Origin: an uncultured Lachnospiraceae bacterium
GTDB lineage: Bacteria > Bacillota > Clostridia > Lachnospirales > Lachnospiraceae
Assembly: GCA_947650155.1 (NCBI GenBank)
Contig: CANSUS010000013.1
Coordinates: 1 to 64,000, forward strand
Direction: 5' to 3'
Length of the DNA: 64,000 nucleotides
In this document: positions 35,278 to 43,954 of the stretch, piece by piece
Position numbering within the stretch: the first letter of the stretch is position 1
Layout: every line of letters starts with the position of its first letter
Made by a program: the position numbers and the translations under genes
Notes under the pieces: model-generated
Database searches by the model: none
Told to the model about the DNA's origin: nothing
Seen by the model: only the letters and a program-made list of their open reading frames with translations

Positions 35278-38200
35278 ATGGCAAAAAAGTTTTTTGAAGT
35301 ATTTCCTACATTAAAATTAGAGAAGAATCTGCAGGATTTATTTGAGCAGGTATCGGTAGAAAAAGTTTCTGCGACAAAGCGTAAAGATTTGATCCGCATC
35401 TATATCTTTTGTGACAGGCTGATCCAGAAGGAAATTATTTTTACGGTAGAGCAGAGGATCAAAACCGGTCTTTTTGCGGATGCGCCGCTGACGATTAAAA
35501 TTTATGAAAAATATCAGCTGTCCGCCCAGTATAATCCTGAAAAACTGATGAATACATACAGGGATAGTATTCTTATGGAACTCAGAGAATATGACCATAT
35601 TGAATACAGTACTTTTAAAAACGCTTCTGTCACTTATCCGGACGATAAAAGAGTGCTGCTTACTGTGGAGGATTCTGTACTTGCCAGGAGCCGTTCGGAA
35701 GATCTGCTTCGTGTATTGGAGAAGATTTTTAATGACAGGTGTGGTTTTTCCTGCACCTTTATGATAGAGTACAGGGAAACGGAAAAGAAAAGAAAAAGAG
35801 AAGAAGACGATCGGATGATCGCCATGCAGGTTGCGGAAATTACGGCGCGGGCGAATCGAGAAGTGAAAGAAGAAGCGCCGACCGTCGAAGAAAAAACGGA
35901 GCCGGAAATCAAACCGGCAATAGAGAAAAAAAATCCGGGAGAAACAAAGCAGACAGCTGCAAACACAGCGCAGAAAACAGGAAAACCCTTTGGCGAAAGA
36001 CAGGGCGGCTTTGAAAAGGGAAGAGGCGGCTTTAACAGACAGGTCAAAAAGTCGGATAATCCTGACGTATTGTACGGAAGGGATTTCGAGGAAGAAGCGA
36101 TCGCGATGGAAGAAATCATGGGTGAAATGGGGGAAGTGGTCATCCGTGGAAAGATTCTGAATCTGGAAAAAAGAGAAATCCGTAATGAGAAGACGATAGT
36201 TAGCTTTGATATTACGGACTTTACAGATACCATGACAGTAAAAATGTTTACCAGAAACGATCAGCTGGATGAGATTTTGGAAGGAATTAAAAAAGGCGCT
36301 TTTATTAAGATTAAAGGGGTAACGGTTATAGATAAATTTGACAATGAGCTTACAATTGGTTCTATTGTAGGTGTAAAGAAGATTCCTGATTTTACAACCA
36401 GCCGTATGGACAACAGCGCAAGAAAAAGAGTAGAGCTTCACTGTCATACAAAGATGAGCGATATGGATGGCGTTTCCGAAGCGAAGGACATTGTAAAGAG
36501 GGCTTATCAATGGGGACACCCTGCGATTGCCATTACGGATCATGGCGTAGTGCAGTCCTTCCCGGATGCCAATCATGTATGGGAAGATCTGTGGAAAGCG
36601 GAAAAGGCCAAACGAAAAGAGGCAGGGGAAGCGGAGCCTGACAAGCAGGATTTCTTTAAAGTGATTTATGGCGTAGAGGCGTATCTGGTGGATGACTTAA
36701 AAGAAATTGTGACAGGCGCAAAAGAACAATCCCTGGAAGAAACATATGTGGTTTTTGATATAGAAACGACAGGTTTTTCACCGGTAAAAAACAGGATCAT
36801 AGAAATTGGCGCAGTGAAAGTGGAAAAGGGGGAGATTACAGACCGGTATTCGGCATTTGTAAATCCAGACGTGCCGATTCCTTTTGAAATTGAAAAACTG
36901 ACGGGCATTAATGATAATATGGTGGTTGACGCGCCATATATTGAAGAAATTCTGCCGCAGTTTCTTGCATTTTGCGATGATGCCGTTTTGGTGGCTCATA
37001 ATGCAAATTTTGATATGAGTTTTATTATGGAAAATGCAAAGCGGTTTAATATAGAAAGAGAATTTACCTATGTAGATACGCTCGGGATGGCCAGAGTACT
37101 CTTGCCAAGTCAAAGTAAACATACGCTGGATGCGACAGCAAAGACATTGGGGGTTTCTCTGGAAAATCATCATCGTGCCGTGGATGACGCGCAGGCTACT
37201 GCGGAGATTTTTGTAAAGTTTATTCCAATGCTTAAGAAGGAAGGGATAGAGACATTAAATCAGATCAATGCACTGGGGGCTTCCAGTGTGGAGGCAATAA
37301 GTAAACTGCCTTCTTATCATGCCATTATTCTGGCTCAGAATAATATCGGGCGGATGAATTTATATAAACTGGTTTCGGAATCGCACTTGACTTATTTTAA
37401 CCGCAGACCGAAAGTACCAAAGAGCCTGTTTACAAAATACAGAGAAGGACTGCTCCTTGGAAGCGCCTGTGAAGCAGGAGAATTGTATCGGGCGCTGCTG
37501 GAAGGAAAATCTGATACGGAGATTGCAAGACTTGTAAATTTTTATGATTATCTGGAAATACAGCCGACAGGAAATAATAAGTTTATGATTGTTTCGGATA
37601 AACATCCGAATATCAATTCCGAGGAAGATATTCAGGCAGTCAATAAAAAAATAGTGGAACTTGGGGAACAGTTTAAAAAGCCGGTAGTCGCAACTTGTGA
37701 CGTTCATTTTCTGGATCCTGAGGATGAAGTGTACAGAAGAATTATTATGGCTGGAAAGGGGTTTACAGATGCAGATGACCAGGCACCGCTTTTTCTGCGC
37801 ACGACAGAAGAGATGCTCAAAGAATTTGAATATCTTGGCAGTGATAAAGCGGAAGAGGTAGTGATTACGAATACGAATCTGATTGCGGATACGATAGACT
37901 GTATGTCGCCGGTACGCCCTGATAAATGTCCTCCGGTGATTGAAGATTCCGATCATACCCTGACAACGATCTGCTATAATAAGGCGCATGAAATGTATGG
38001 AGAAAATCTTCCCGTGATTGTGGAAGAAAGACTGAAGAAAGAGTTGCATTCTATTATTACAAACGGATTTGCAGTGATGTATATTATTGCCCAGAAATTA
38101 GTGTGGAAGTCGGTAGAAGACGGATATCTGGTAGGGTCGAGAGGATCGGTGGGATCTTCTTTTGTGGCGTTTATGGCAGGAATTACCGAAGTCAACGCCT

Positions 38201-39843
38201 TAAGTCCGCATTATTATTGTCCAAGCTGCCATTACAGTGATTTTGATTCTGCAAAGGTGCGGGCTTACGCGGGAAAAGCAGGATGCGATATGCCGGATCA
38301 AAACTGCCCGGTATGCGGGAAACCATTAAAGAAGGATGGATTTGATATTCCCTTTGAAACTTTTCTCGGATTTAAAGGAGACAAAGAACCTGACATTGAC
38401 CTGAATTTTTCCGGTGAATATCAGAGTAAGGCACATAAATACACGGAAGTTATTTTTGGCTATGGGCAGACGTTCCGCGCGGGAACGATTGCCACACTTG
38501 CGGATAAGACAGCGTTTGGTTACGTTAAGAATTATTATGAAGAGAGAGGAAGACGCAAGCGGACTTGTGAAATAAACCGGATTGTAGGCGGATGTACCGG
38601 GATCAGGCGAAGCACAGGACAGCATCCGGGGGGAATCGTAGTGCTTCCTTTAGGAGAAAATATAAATTCCTTTACACCGGTACAGCATCCTGCAAATGAT
38701 ATGTCAACGGATATTATTACAACGCATTTTGATTATCATTCTATAGACCATAACTTGTTAAAGCTTGATATACTTGGTCATGATGATCCGACCATGATCC
38801 GTATGCTGCAGGATTTAACAGGAATCGATCCGGTACAGATTCCGCTGGATGATCCTCAGGTCATGTCTTTATTTAAAAGCACGGAGGCGCTTGGGATTAC
38901 GCCGGAACAGATTGGAGGATGTCCGCTTGGAGCGCTGGGCATACCGGAGTTTGGTACAGAGTTTGTTATTCAGATGCTGATTGATACAAAACCTTCTTCG
39001 TTTTCCGATCTGGTTCGTATTTCGGGGCTGTCGCATGGAACGGATGTATGGCTTGGCAATGCGCAGACTTTGATTGAGGAAGGAAAAGCGACTATTTCAA
39101 CGGCGATCTGTACAAGAGACGATATTATGACATATCTGATCGGCATGGGATTGGATTCAGAAGAGTCGTTTAAGATTATGGAGGCGGTACGAAAGGGAAC
39201 CGTTGCGAAAAAAAGATGTGATAAATGGGAAGAGTGGAAAGCGGATATGGCAGCCCATGATGTTCCCGACTGGTATATCTGGTCGTGCGAGAAGATCCAG
39301 TATATGTTTCCGAAGGCGCATGCGGCGGCTTATGTTATGATGGCATGGCGTATTGCCTATTGTAAAGTCAACTATCCACAGGCATATTATGCAGCGTATT
39401 TCAGTATCCGTGCTTCGGCGTTTTCTTATGAGATTATGTGTCAGGGGCAGGGACATTTGGAAAATGTGATGGCAGATTATAAAAGACGCCAGGATACTTT
39501 GTCCAAAAAGGAACAGGATACGCAGAAAGATATGAAGATCGTGCAGGAAATGTATGCAAGAGGATATGAATTTGTGCCGATAGATATTTTTACCGCACAG
39601 TCAAGACTGTTTCAGATCACAGAAGACGGAAAGATTATGCCGTCCTTAAACAGCATCGACGGGCTGGGTGAAAAGGCGGCGGATGCGATTGTAGAAGCGG
39701 CAAAGGATGGTCCTTTTTTATCAAAAGATGATTTCAGACAGAGGACGAAAGCTTCCAAAACCATTGTGGATCTGATGGACAGTTTGGGGATATTAGGAAA
39801 TCTGCCGGAATCAAACCAGATCAGTTTGTTTGATCTGGTTTGA
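35278..39843 (+). CDS. polC: DNA polymerase III alpha subunit, PolC type
   Basis: The replicative polymerase of Gram-positive bacteria, 1521 residues. Order: N-terminal domain to about 170; a charged, Gly/Arg-containing linker (about 175-265, with GGFEKGRGGF); an OB fold; a PHP domain (ELHCHTKMSDMDG, AITDHGVV) into which the DnaQ-like exonuclease is inserted (about 490-660, YVVFDIETTGFSP, then HNANFDMSF, HRAVDDAQAT); palm with DIDLNFSGEYQ; a PolC-type zinc motif (CPSCHYSDF .. CPVCGKPL); fingers; and a C-terminal HhH (SLNSIDGLGEKAADAIVEAA). Length is slightly above the usual 1430-1450 owing to the linker. It closes the growth operon. Confidence 0.97.
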   Translation: MAKKFFEVFPTLKLEKNLQDLFEQVSVEKVSATKRKDLIRIYIFCDRLIQKEIIFTVEQRIKTGLFADAPLTIKIYEKYQLSAQYNPEKLMNTYRDSILMELREYDHIEYSTFKNASVTYPDDKRVLLTVEDSVLARSRSEDLLRVLEKIFNDRCGFSCTFMIEYRETEKKRKREEDDRMIAMQVAEITARANREVKEEAPTVEEKTEPEIKPAIEKKNPGETKQTAANTAQKTGKPFGERQGGFEKGRGGFNRQVKKSDNPDVLYGRDFEEEAIAMEEIMGEMGEVVIRGKILNLEKREIRNEKTIVSFDITDFTDTMTVKMFTRNDQLDEILEGIKKGAFIKIKGVTVIDKFDNELTIGSIVGVKKIPDFTTSRMDNSARKRVELHCHTKMSDMDGVSEAKDIVKRAYQWGHPAIAITDHGVVQSFPDANHVWEDLWKAEKAKRKEAGEAEPDKQDFFKVIYGVEAYLVDDLKEIVTGAKEQSLEETYVVFDIETTGFSPVKNRIIEIGAVKVEKGEITDRYSAFVNPDVPIPFEIEKLTGINDNMVVDAPYIEEILPQFLAFCDDAVLVAHNANFDMSFIMENAKRFNIEREFTYVDTLGMARVLLPSQSKHTLDATAKTLGVSLENHHRAVDDAQATAEIFVKFIPMLKKEGIETLNQINALGASSVEAISKLPSYHAIILAQNNIGRMNLYKLVSESHLTYFNRRPKVPKSLFTKYREGLLLGSACEAGELYRALLEGKSDTEIARLVNFYDYLEIQPTGNNKFMIVSDKHPNINSEEDIQAVNKKIVELGEQFKKPVVATCDVHFLDPEDEVYRRIIMAGKGFTDADDQAPLFLRTTEEMLKEFEYLGSDKAEEVVITNTNLIADTIDCMSPVRPDKCPPVIEDSDHTLTTICYNKAHEMYGENLPVIVEERLKKELHSIITNGFAVMYIIAQKLVWKSVEDGYLVGSRGSVGSSFVAFMAGITEVNALSPHYYCPSCHYSDFDSAKVRAYAGKAGCDMPDQNCPVCGKPLKKDGFDIPFETFLGFKGDKEPDIDLNFSGEYQSKAHKYTEVIFGYGQTFRAGTIATLADKTAFGYVKNYYEERGRRKRTCEINRIVGGCTGIRRSTGQHPGGIVVLPLGENINSFTPVQHPANDMSTDIITTHFDYHSIDHNLLKLDILGHDDPTMIRMLQDLTGIDPVQIPLDDPQVMSLFKSTEALGITPEQIGGCPLGALGIPEFGTEFVIQMLIDTKPSSFSDLVRISGLSHGTDVWLGNAQTLIEEGKATISTAICTRDDIMTYLIGMGLDSEESFKIMEAVRKGTVAKKRCDKWEEWKADMAAHDVPDWYIWSCEKIQYMFPKAHAAAYVMMAWRIAYCKVNYPQAYYAAYFSIRASAFSYEIMCQGQGHLENVMADYKRRQDTLSKKEQDTQKDMKIVQEMYARGYEFVPIDIFTAQSRLFQITEDGKIMPSLNSIDGLGEKAADAIVEAAKDGPFLSKDDFRQRTKASKTIVDLMDSLGILGNLPESNQISLFDLV

Positions 39844-39846
39844 GCA

Positions 39847-40482
39847 GTGGATGCGAAGCAGGATAAAAAATTATCGGGAACAGCAGGCATTCATCCTCAT
39901 AATGCAGACAGGGCAAAGCAGGAAGATTTTCAATTGATTGAAAGATTTTTATTGGATAATGAAAAGATTGTTGCCGTAGGAGAATGTGGTCTGGATTATG
40001 ACAGAATGTTTTCCACAAAAGAAAATCAGATACGGTGTCTGGAGAAGCATATTATTCTTGCAGAAAAATGGAATAAGCCGTTATTTTTGCATGAACGGAA
40101 TGCAGCGGATGACTTCATAAGAAGGTTTAAAAAACATGCAGATATCTGTAAGAAATCCGTTGTACATTGTTTTACGGGAGACAGGGCAGTTTTGGACAAG
40201 TATTTGACAATGGGTTTTTCAATCGGTATCACGGGATGGATCTGTGATGACCGTCGTGGAAAGGAATTACGAGAGGCTGTTTCTATGATTCCGTTAGACA
40301 GAATTTTAGTGGAAACGGATGCGCCGTATTTGACGCCTAAAAATGTTTCCGGGCTTGACAGGACAAATGTGCCTCAGAATATTAAGTATGTGGTCAGAGA
40401 TCTGGCGAAATATATGAAAGTATCCGAAGATATATTAATAGAACATGCAAGACAAAATACGGAAAGAATTTTTCAGATTTAA
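39847..40482 (+). pseudogene. TatD-family deoxyribonuclease lacking its N-terminus
   Basis: A 211-codon frame encoding most of a TatD metal-dependent hydrolase: AGIHPHNAD, VAVGECGLDYD with the metal Glu, PLFLHERNA, VVHCFTGD, and ETDAPYLTPKN with the final Asp. Family members start about 50 residues earlier with an HxH motif that binds the metal, and that part is absent. The frame begins (GTG 39847) 3 bases after the polC stop, without a ribosome-binding site, so the missing part cannot be hidden upstream. It is best read as a 5'-deleted remnant, though an unusual short protein with altered chemistry cannot be excluded. The NUDIX gene follows after 17 bases. Confidence 0.7.
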
Positions 40483-40499
40483 AATAAGGAGAATTGTCA

Positions 40500-41117
40500 A
40501 TGAATGATAAATTACTGGAATGGGCTGTCAAAATTCAAAGTATAGCGCAGGCAGGCCTTACTTACGGACGTGACGTTTATGATAAAGAAAGATATGAAGA
40601 ACTGCGGTTGATTGCAGCGCAGATGCTTTCAGAAAGAACAGAAATTCCAGTGGCTAAAATACAAAATCTGTTCTGCAATGAAGAGGGCTATCAAACGCCA
40701 AAAATTGATACGAGGGCGGCAATTTTTAAGGACGGGAAGATCCTGATGGTACATGAAAATAACGGAACGTGGTCTCTTCCGGGCGGCTGGTGTGATGTGG
40801 ATCAGTCGGTGGCCTCTAATGTGATAAAGGAGGCAAAAGAAGAAACCGGGTTAGAAGTACTGCCCCAAAAGCTGATTGCCGTACAGGATTGGAGAAAACA
40901 TAATGTCTGCAATTATGCTTATGGAGTGATTAAGATATTTGTTCTTTGCATAGAGGTAAGCGGTACGTTTGTGGAGAATATCGAAACCACGGGGGTTCAA
41001 TACTTTGGGCGGGAGGAACTTCCAGGTAATCTGGCAGTGGAAAAAACAACTATGGAGCAGGTTATAATGTGTTTTGACGCCTGTGCAGACAGAAATTGGA
41101 TGACGCAGTTTGATTAA
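40500..41117 (+). CDS. NUDIX hydrolase with N-terminal NUDIX-associated domain
   Basis: A 205-residue protein. The first 65 residues form the helical domain found in front of some NUDIX enzymes (LLEWAVKIQSIAQAGLTYG..ERYEELRLIAAQML). The NUDIX box lies at GGWCDVDQSVASNVIKEAKE followed by ETG. Gln stands where the first Glu of the classical box is expected, a variation I associate with this subfamily. Probable substrates are nucleoside-diphosphate derivatives such as ADP-ribose, not proven. AAGGAG 8 bases before ATG 40500 sets the start. It ends 137 bases before tRNA-Glu. Confidence 0.88.
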   Translation: MNDKLLEWAVKIQSIAQAGLTYGRDVYDKERYEELRLIAAQMLSERTEIPVAKIQNLFCNEEGYQTPKIDTRAAIFKDGKILMVHENNGTWSLPGGWCDVDQSVASNVIKEAKEETGLEVLPQKLIAVQDWRKHNVCNYAYGVIKIFVLCIEVSGTFVENIETTGVQYFGREELPGNLAVEKTTMEQVIMCFDACADRNWMTQFD

Positions 41118-41198
41118 AGCTAATATAACAAAATATTAATGTATTTTTATAACTTCTAAAAACTTCTAAAAAATAAATCTAAAAAAACAAAAAAATAC

Positions 41199-41227
41199 TT
41201 GCATTTTTAATAAAAGTGTAATAATAT
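41199..41227 (+). promoter_or_regulatory. Promoter for tRNA-Glu
   Basis: TTGCAT (41199-41204), a 17-base spacer and TAATAT (41222-41227), ending 27 bases before the tRNA, in a very A+T-rich region. Confidence 0.6.
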
Positions 41228-41254
41228 AGACAAGTACTCGCGTGAAACATATAA

Positions 41255-41326
41255 GGCTCGTTGGTCAAGCGGTTAAGACGCCGCCCTCTCACGGCGGAAA
41301 CAGGGGTTCGATTCCCCTACGAGCTG
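41255..41326 (+). tRNA. tRNA-Glu, anticodon CTC
   Basis: A 72-base cloverleaf. Acceptor GGCTCGT pairs with ACGAGCT (G1-U72 wobble), discriminator G, no encoded CCA. The D arm is TGGTCAAGCGGTTAAGAC. The anticodon stem CCGCC/GGCGG encloses CTCTCAC, giving CTC. The T arm is CAGGG GTTCGATTC CCCT-like. It reads GAG. Confidence 0.94.
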
Positions 41327-41357
41327 TGACTGTTTTTAACAGCCCAACCCTAAGAAG

Positions 41358-41398
41358 TGTCGGAAACCCATATTTTATGTGGTTTTTGGCATTTTTTT
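41358..41398 (+). terminator. Terminator after tRNA-Glu
   Basis: TGTCGGAAACC (41358 on) pairs with GGTTTTTGGCA (several G-U pairs), with an A+T-rich loop, and is followed by seven T's. Confidence 0.6.
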
Positions 41399-41472
41399 AT
41401 GTGCTGAAATAAAATAACTGAAAGACAAAAATTTTGCTCGATATTCTTTTCTATTTAACTCATGGAACTTGA

Positions 41473-41607
41473 AACTTGCGGAGACAGGGATATAAGGCGC
41501 TTATTGTAGAAAGACATTTGGTATTTTATAAAGTAAATGAAAGTAAAAAAACTGTTATAATATATGCGGTTGTGGATGGCAGACGGGAATATAAGAATCT
41601 GATATAA
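41473..41607 (+). pseudogene. Relic of a RelE/ParE-type toxin gene (C-terminal 44 codons)
   Basis: An in-frame stretch preceded directly by TGA (41470-41472) and ending at TAA 41605-41607 translates to a sequence containing RQGYKALIVERHLVFYKV, then KKTVIIYAVVDGRREYKNLI. The GY+.L...+.LVFY+V and the basic V.DGRR.Y..L ending are the hallmark C-terminus of RelE/ParE toxins. No start codon, ribosome-binding site or N-terminal half is present and no antitoxin gene is nearby, so it is a dead remnant. The remainder of the 425-base gap between tRNA-Glu and the citrate synthase holds a tRNA terminator, this relic and the operon promoter. Confidence 0.7.
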
Positions 41608-41652
41608 AGAGAAACGGCAGCAGAGAAATTAGTAACTTTCAAAGAATTACTC

Positions 41653-41681
41653 TTGACACGCCTCGTATGATTGTATACAAT
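41653..41681 (+). promoter_or_regulatory. Consensus promoter of the citrate synthase operon
   Basis: TTGACA (41653-41658), a 17-base spacer and TACAAT (41676-41681), 71 bases before the citrate synthase start. The spacer and -10 lie inside a long palindrome, listed separately. Confidence 0.82.
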
Positions 41682-41692
41682 TATACGAGGCG
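41659..41692. promoter_or_regulatory. 34-bp palindromic operator, probably for the GntR regulator
   Basis: Bases 41659-41675 are mirrored by 41676-41692 with a single mismatched pair (G41669/T41682). The core ATTGTATACAAT resembles sites bound by FCD-type GntR regulators. The palindrome begins right after the -35 and covers the spacer, the -10 and the likely start point, so a bound protein would block transcription. The FCD-GntR gene is the second gene of the operon. Confidence 0.75.
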
Positions 41693-41751
41693 TAAGTATA
41701 GGAAATGAAACACCAAAAAGCAGAATAAAATATACGCAGACGGAGGTAGTT

Positions 41752-43161
41752 ATGAGAGAGAATGAGACATTTTTGAATCGTCCGATATCTATGAATGAAA
41801 AGAATAATCTATTGGAAATAGAAGAGCATATGTATATTTTGGACGACGTGGAAAAACCCAATGTTTTCCGTAATATGTTTCCCTATTCGGAAATACCTAA
41901 AATTCCGTTTAACGATCGTATCGTTCCTCATAATATGCCGAAGGATATTTGGATTACAGATACGACGTTCCGGGATGGACAGCAGTCGAGGGCGCCGTAT
42001 ACGACAGAACAGATCGTAACGATCTATGATTATTTACATAAACTTGGCGGTCCGAACGGAATGATACGGGCAAGTGAATTCTTCTTATACAGCAAAAAGG
42101 ACAGGGATGCAGTGTATAAGTGTATGGAAAGAGGCTATCAGTTCCCGGAGGTAACTAGCTGGATTCGTGCAAGCAAAGAAGATTTTAAACTTGTGAAAGA
42201 AATCGGTATGAAAGAAACAGGCATTCTTGTAAGCTGTTCCGATTATCATATCTTCTTGAAGCTGAAGATGACAAGGCGTCAGGCTATGGAGCACTACTTA
42301 AGCGTAATCAGAGAGTGTCTGGAAGAGGGAATCAGTCCAAGATGTCATCTGGAGGATATTACGAGAGCAGATATTTACGGATATGTGGTGCCGTTTTGTC
42401 TGGAGCTTATGAAACTGATGGAAGAATATAAAATTCCGATCAAAGTCAGGGCATGCGATACGATGGGATATGGAGTGAATTATGCAGGCGCTGTTATCCC
42501 AAGAAGCGTGCAGGGGATTGTCTATGCGATCCATACCCATGCGGGAGTACCGCATTCCCTTATTGAATGGCATGGACATAATGATTTTTATAAGGCGGTA
42601 TCCAATTCCACAACGGCATGGCTTTATGGCTGTGCAGGTATTAATACTTCGCTGTTTGGTATCGGTGAAAGAACAGGAAATACGCCGCTGGAAGCAATGG
42701 TATTTGAATATGCACAGTTAAAAGGCCATCTGAACGGAATGGATACGACGGTTATTACAGAACTTGCCGAATATTATGAGAAGGAGATAGGCTATCAGAT
42801 CCCGCCAAGGACACCTTTTGTCGGAAAGAATTTCAATGTAACAAGAGCCGGTATTCATGCGGACGGGCTGCTTAAAAATGAAGAAATTTATAATATCTTT
42901 GACACGGAGAAGTTTTTAAAGCGTCCGGTTTTATGCGCCGTGTCCAATACATCCGGTCTTGCAGGAATTGCCCATTGGATCAATACTTATTATGGATTAA
43001 AAGAGGAAAAGCAGTTAAATAAGAACCATGAGCTTGTAAAGATATTAAAGGAATGGGTAGATCAAGAATACGCTGACGGACGTGTGACAGTACTTACTGA
43101 TGAAGAATTAGTGATTCAGATTGAAAAGGTTTGCAAGAAGTTAGATATTACATTACAATAG
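41752..43161 (+). CDS. Re-type citrate synthase (homocitrate/isopropylmalate synthase family)
   Basis: A 469-residue enzyme of the DRE-TIM metallolyase family. The catalytic start is ITDTTFRDGQQSRAPY, with metal His residues in EWHGHNDF, and VKVRACDTMGYGV-type and GNTPLEAMV segments in order. Sequence alone also allows homocitrate or 2-isopropylmalate synthase. The operon with a GntR regulator and NADP-isocitrate dehydrogenase, and no leucine or lysine genes, points to the anaerobic Re-citrate synthase known from Clostridium kluyveri. GGAGG before ATG 41752 fixes the start. The earlier ATG 41671 lies inside the operator. No aconitase is present in the unit. Confidence 0.83.
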   Translation: MRENETFLNRPISMNEKNNLLEIEEHMYILDDVEKPNVFRNMFPYSEIPKIPFNDRIVPHNMPKDIWITDTTFRDGQQSRAPYTTEQIVTIYDYLHKLGGPNGMIRASEFFLYSKKDRDAVYKCMERGYQFPEVTSWIRASKEDFKLVKEIGMKETGILVSCSDYHIFLKLKMTRRQAMEHYLSVIRECLEEGISPRCHLEDITRADIYGYVVPFCLELMKLMEEYKIPIKVRACDTMGYGVNYAGAVIPRSVQGIVYAIHTHAGVPHSLIEWHGHNDFYKAVSNSTTAWLYGCAGINTSLFGIGERTGNTPLEAMVFEYAQLKGHLNGMDTTVITELAEYYEKEIGYQIPPRTPFVGKNFNVTRAGIHADGLLKNEEIYNIFDTEKFLKRPVLCAVSNTSGLAGIAHWINTYYGLKEEKQLNKNHELVKILKEWVDQEYADGRVTVLTDEELVIQIEKVCKKLDITLQ

Positions 43162-43195
43162 AAATGTTGTGTAAAGGTAATGATGGAGGTAGAAC

Positions 43196-43885
43196 ATGGG
43201 GAGTTATGACGTGAAGCAGGAGGTAACGGATAAATATTCCCTTCGCGGACGTGTATTTAACAGACTCAGAGAGGATATTTTAAGCGGAAAATATAAAGAG
43301 CATGAGGAATTGAAAGAGGTTGCGATCGGAGAAGAACTGGGAGTGAGCAGAACGCCGGTAAGGGAAGCTTTCCGGCAGCTGGAACTGGAGGGACTGATTC
43401 AGATTATCCCCAATAAAGGCGCTTATGTAACGGGCATTACGGTTGAAGATGTGAAAGACATTTATATGATCCGTTCTCTGTTAGAAGGACTCTGCGCAAG
43501 ATGGGCAACAGAAAAAATGACGGATGAACAAATGGCGGAAATGGAAGAAAATATTTATCTGGCGGAATTTCATGCTTCTAAAGGGCATCTGGAACAGATG
43601 GCGGAGCTGGACAACAGGTTCCATGAGATTATGTATGAAGCATGTGACAGCAAGATGCTCGAGCACTTATTAAGAGACTTTCACCAATATGTGCTCAGGG
43701 TAAGAAAGAAGACACTTTCTGAAGCGGGCAGAGGAGAAGCGTCTAATAAAGAACACAGACAGATTATGGAGGCAATCAAAGAAAAAGACGCAAAAAAGGC
43801 AGAAAAACTGGCAAACAGACATATCATAAACGCTTATGAAAATATGGTGAAAAGCGGCTTGAATGAGGCATACAATGAATCGTAA
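43196..43885 (+). CDS. GntR-family regulator with FCD domain
   Basis: A 229-residue transcription factor. The N-terminal winged helix-turn-helix (LREDILSGKYKEHEELKEVA, then GVSRTPVREAFRQLELEGL) is followed by an FCD effector domain (YMIRSLLEGLCARWATEKM, LDNRFHEIMYEAC, EHRQIMEAIKEKDAKKAEKL) with the usual His/Asp metal-binding pattern. GGAGG lies before ATG 43196. It sits between the citrate synthase and isocitrate dehydrogenase genes and most probably binds the palindrome over their promoter. The effector may be a carboxylate such as citrate or 2-oxoglutarate, which is inference. Confidence 0.9.
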   Translation: MGSYDVKQEVTDKYSLRGRVFNRLREDILSGKYKEHEELKEVAIGEELGVSRTPVREAFRQLELEGLIQIIPNKGAYVTGITVEDVKDIYMIRSLLEGLCARWATEKMTDEQMAEMEENIYLAEFHASKGHLEQMAELDNRFHEIMYEACDSKMLEHLLRDFHQYVLRVRKKTLSEAGRGEASNKEHRQIMEAIKEKDAKKAEKLANRHIINAYENMVKSGLNEAYNES

Positions 43886-43954
43886 ACAGGCAGGACAGCC
43901 AGCTGGTAAAAGCAAATAACAGAAAAATGATAAAAGGAAAAGGAGAGCAGACAG

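Noticed and set aside
35338..36576. 412-codon open frame on the minus strand opposite polC
   Set aside because: Its translation is dominated by Phe, Arg and His in the pattern expected from the complement of Lys/Glu-rich codons. It has no ribosome-binding site and lies wholly over polC.
41395..41472. Possible N-terminal part of the RelE/ParE relic
   Set aside because: A short in-frame stretch before the TGA at 41470 (DILFYLTHG) is suggestive but too short and without a start codon, so only the C-terminal 44 codons were claimed.
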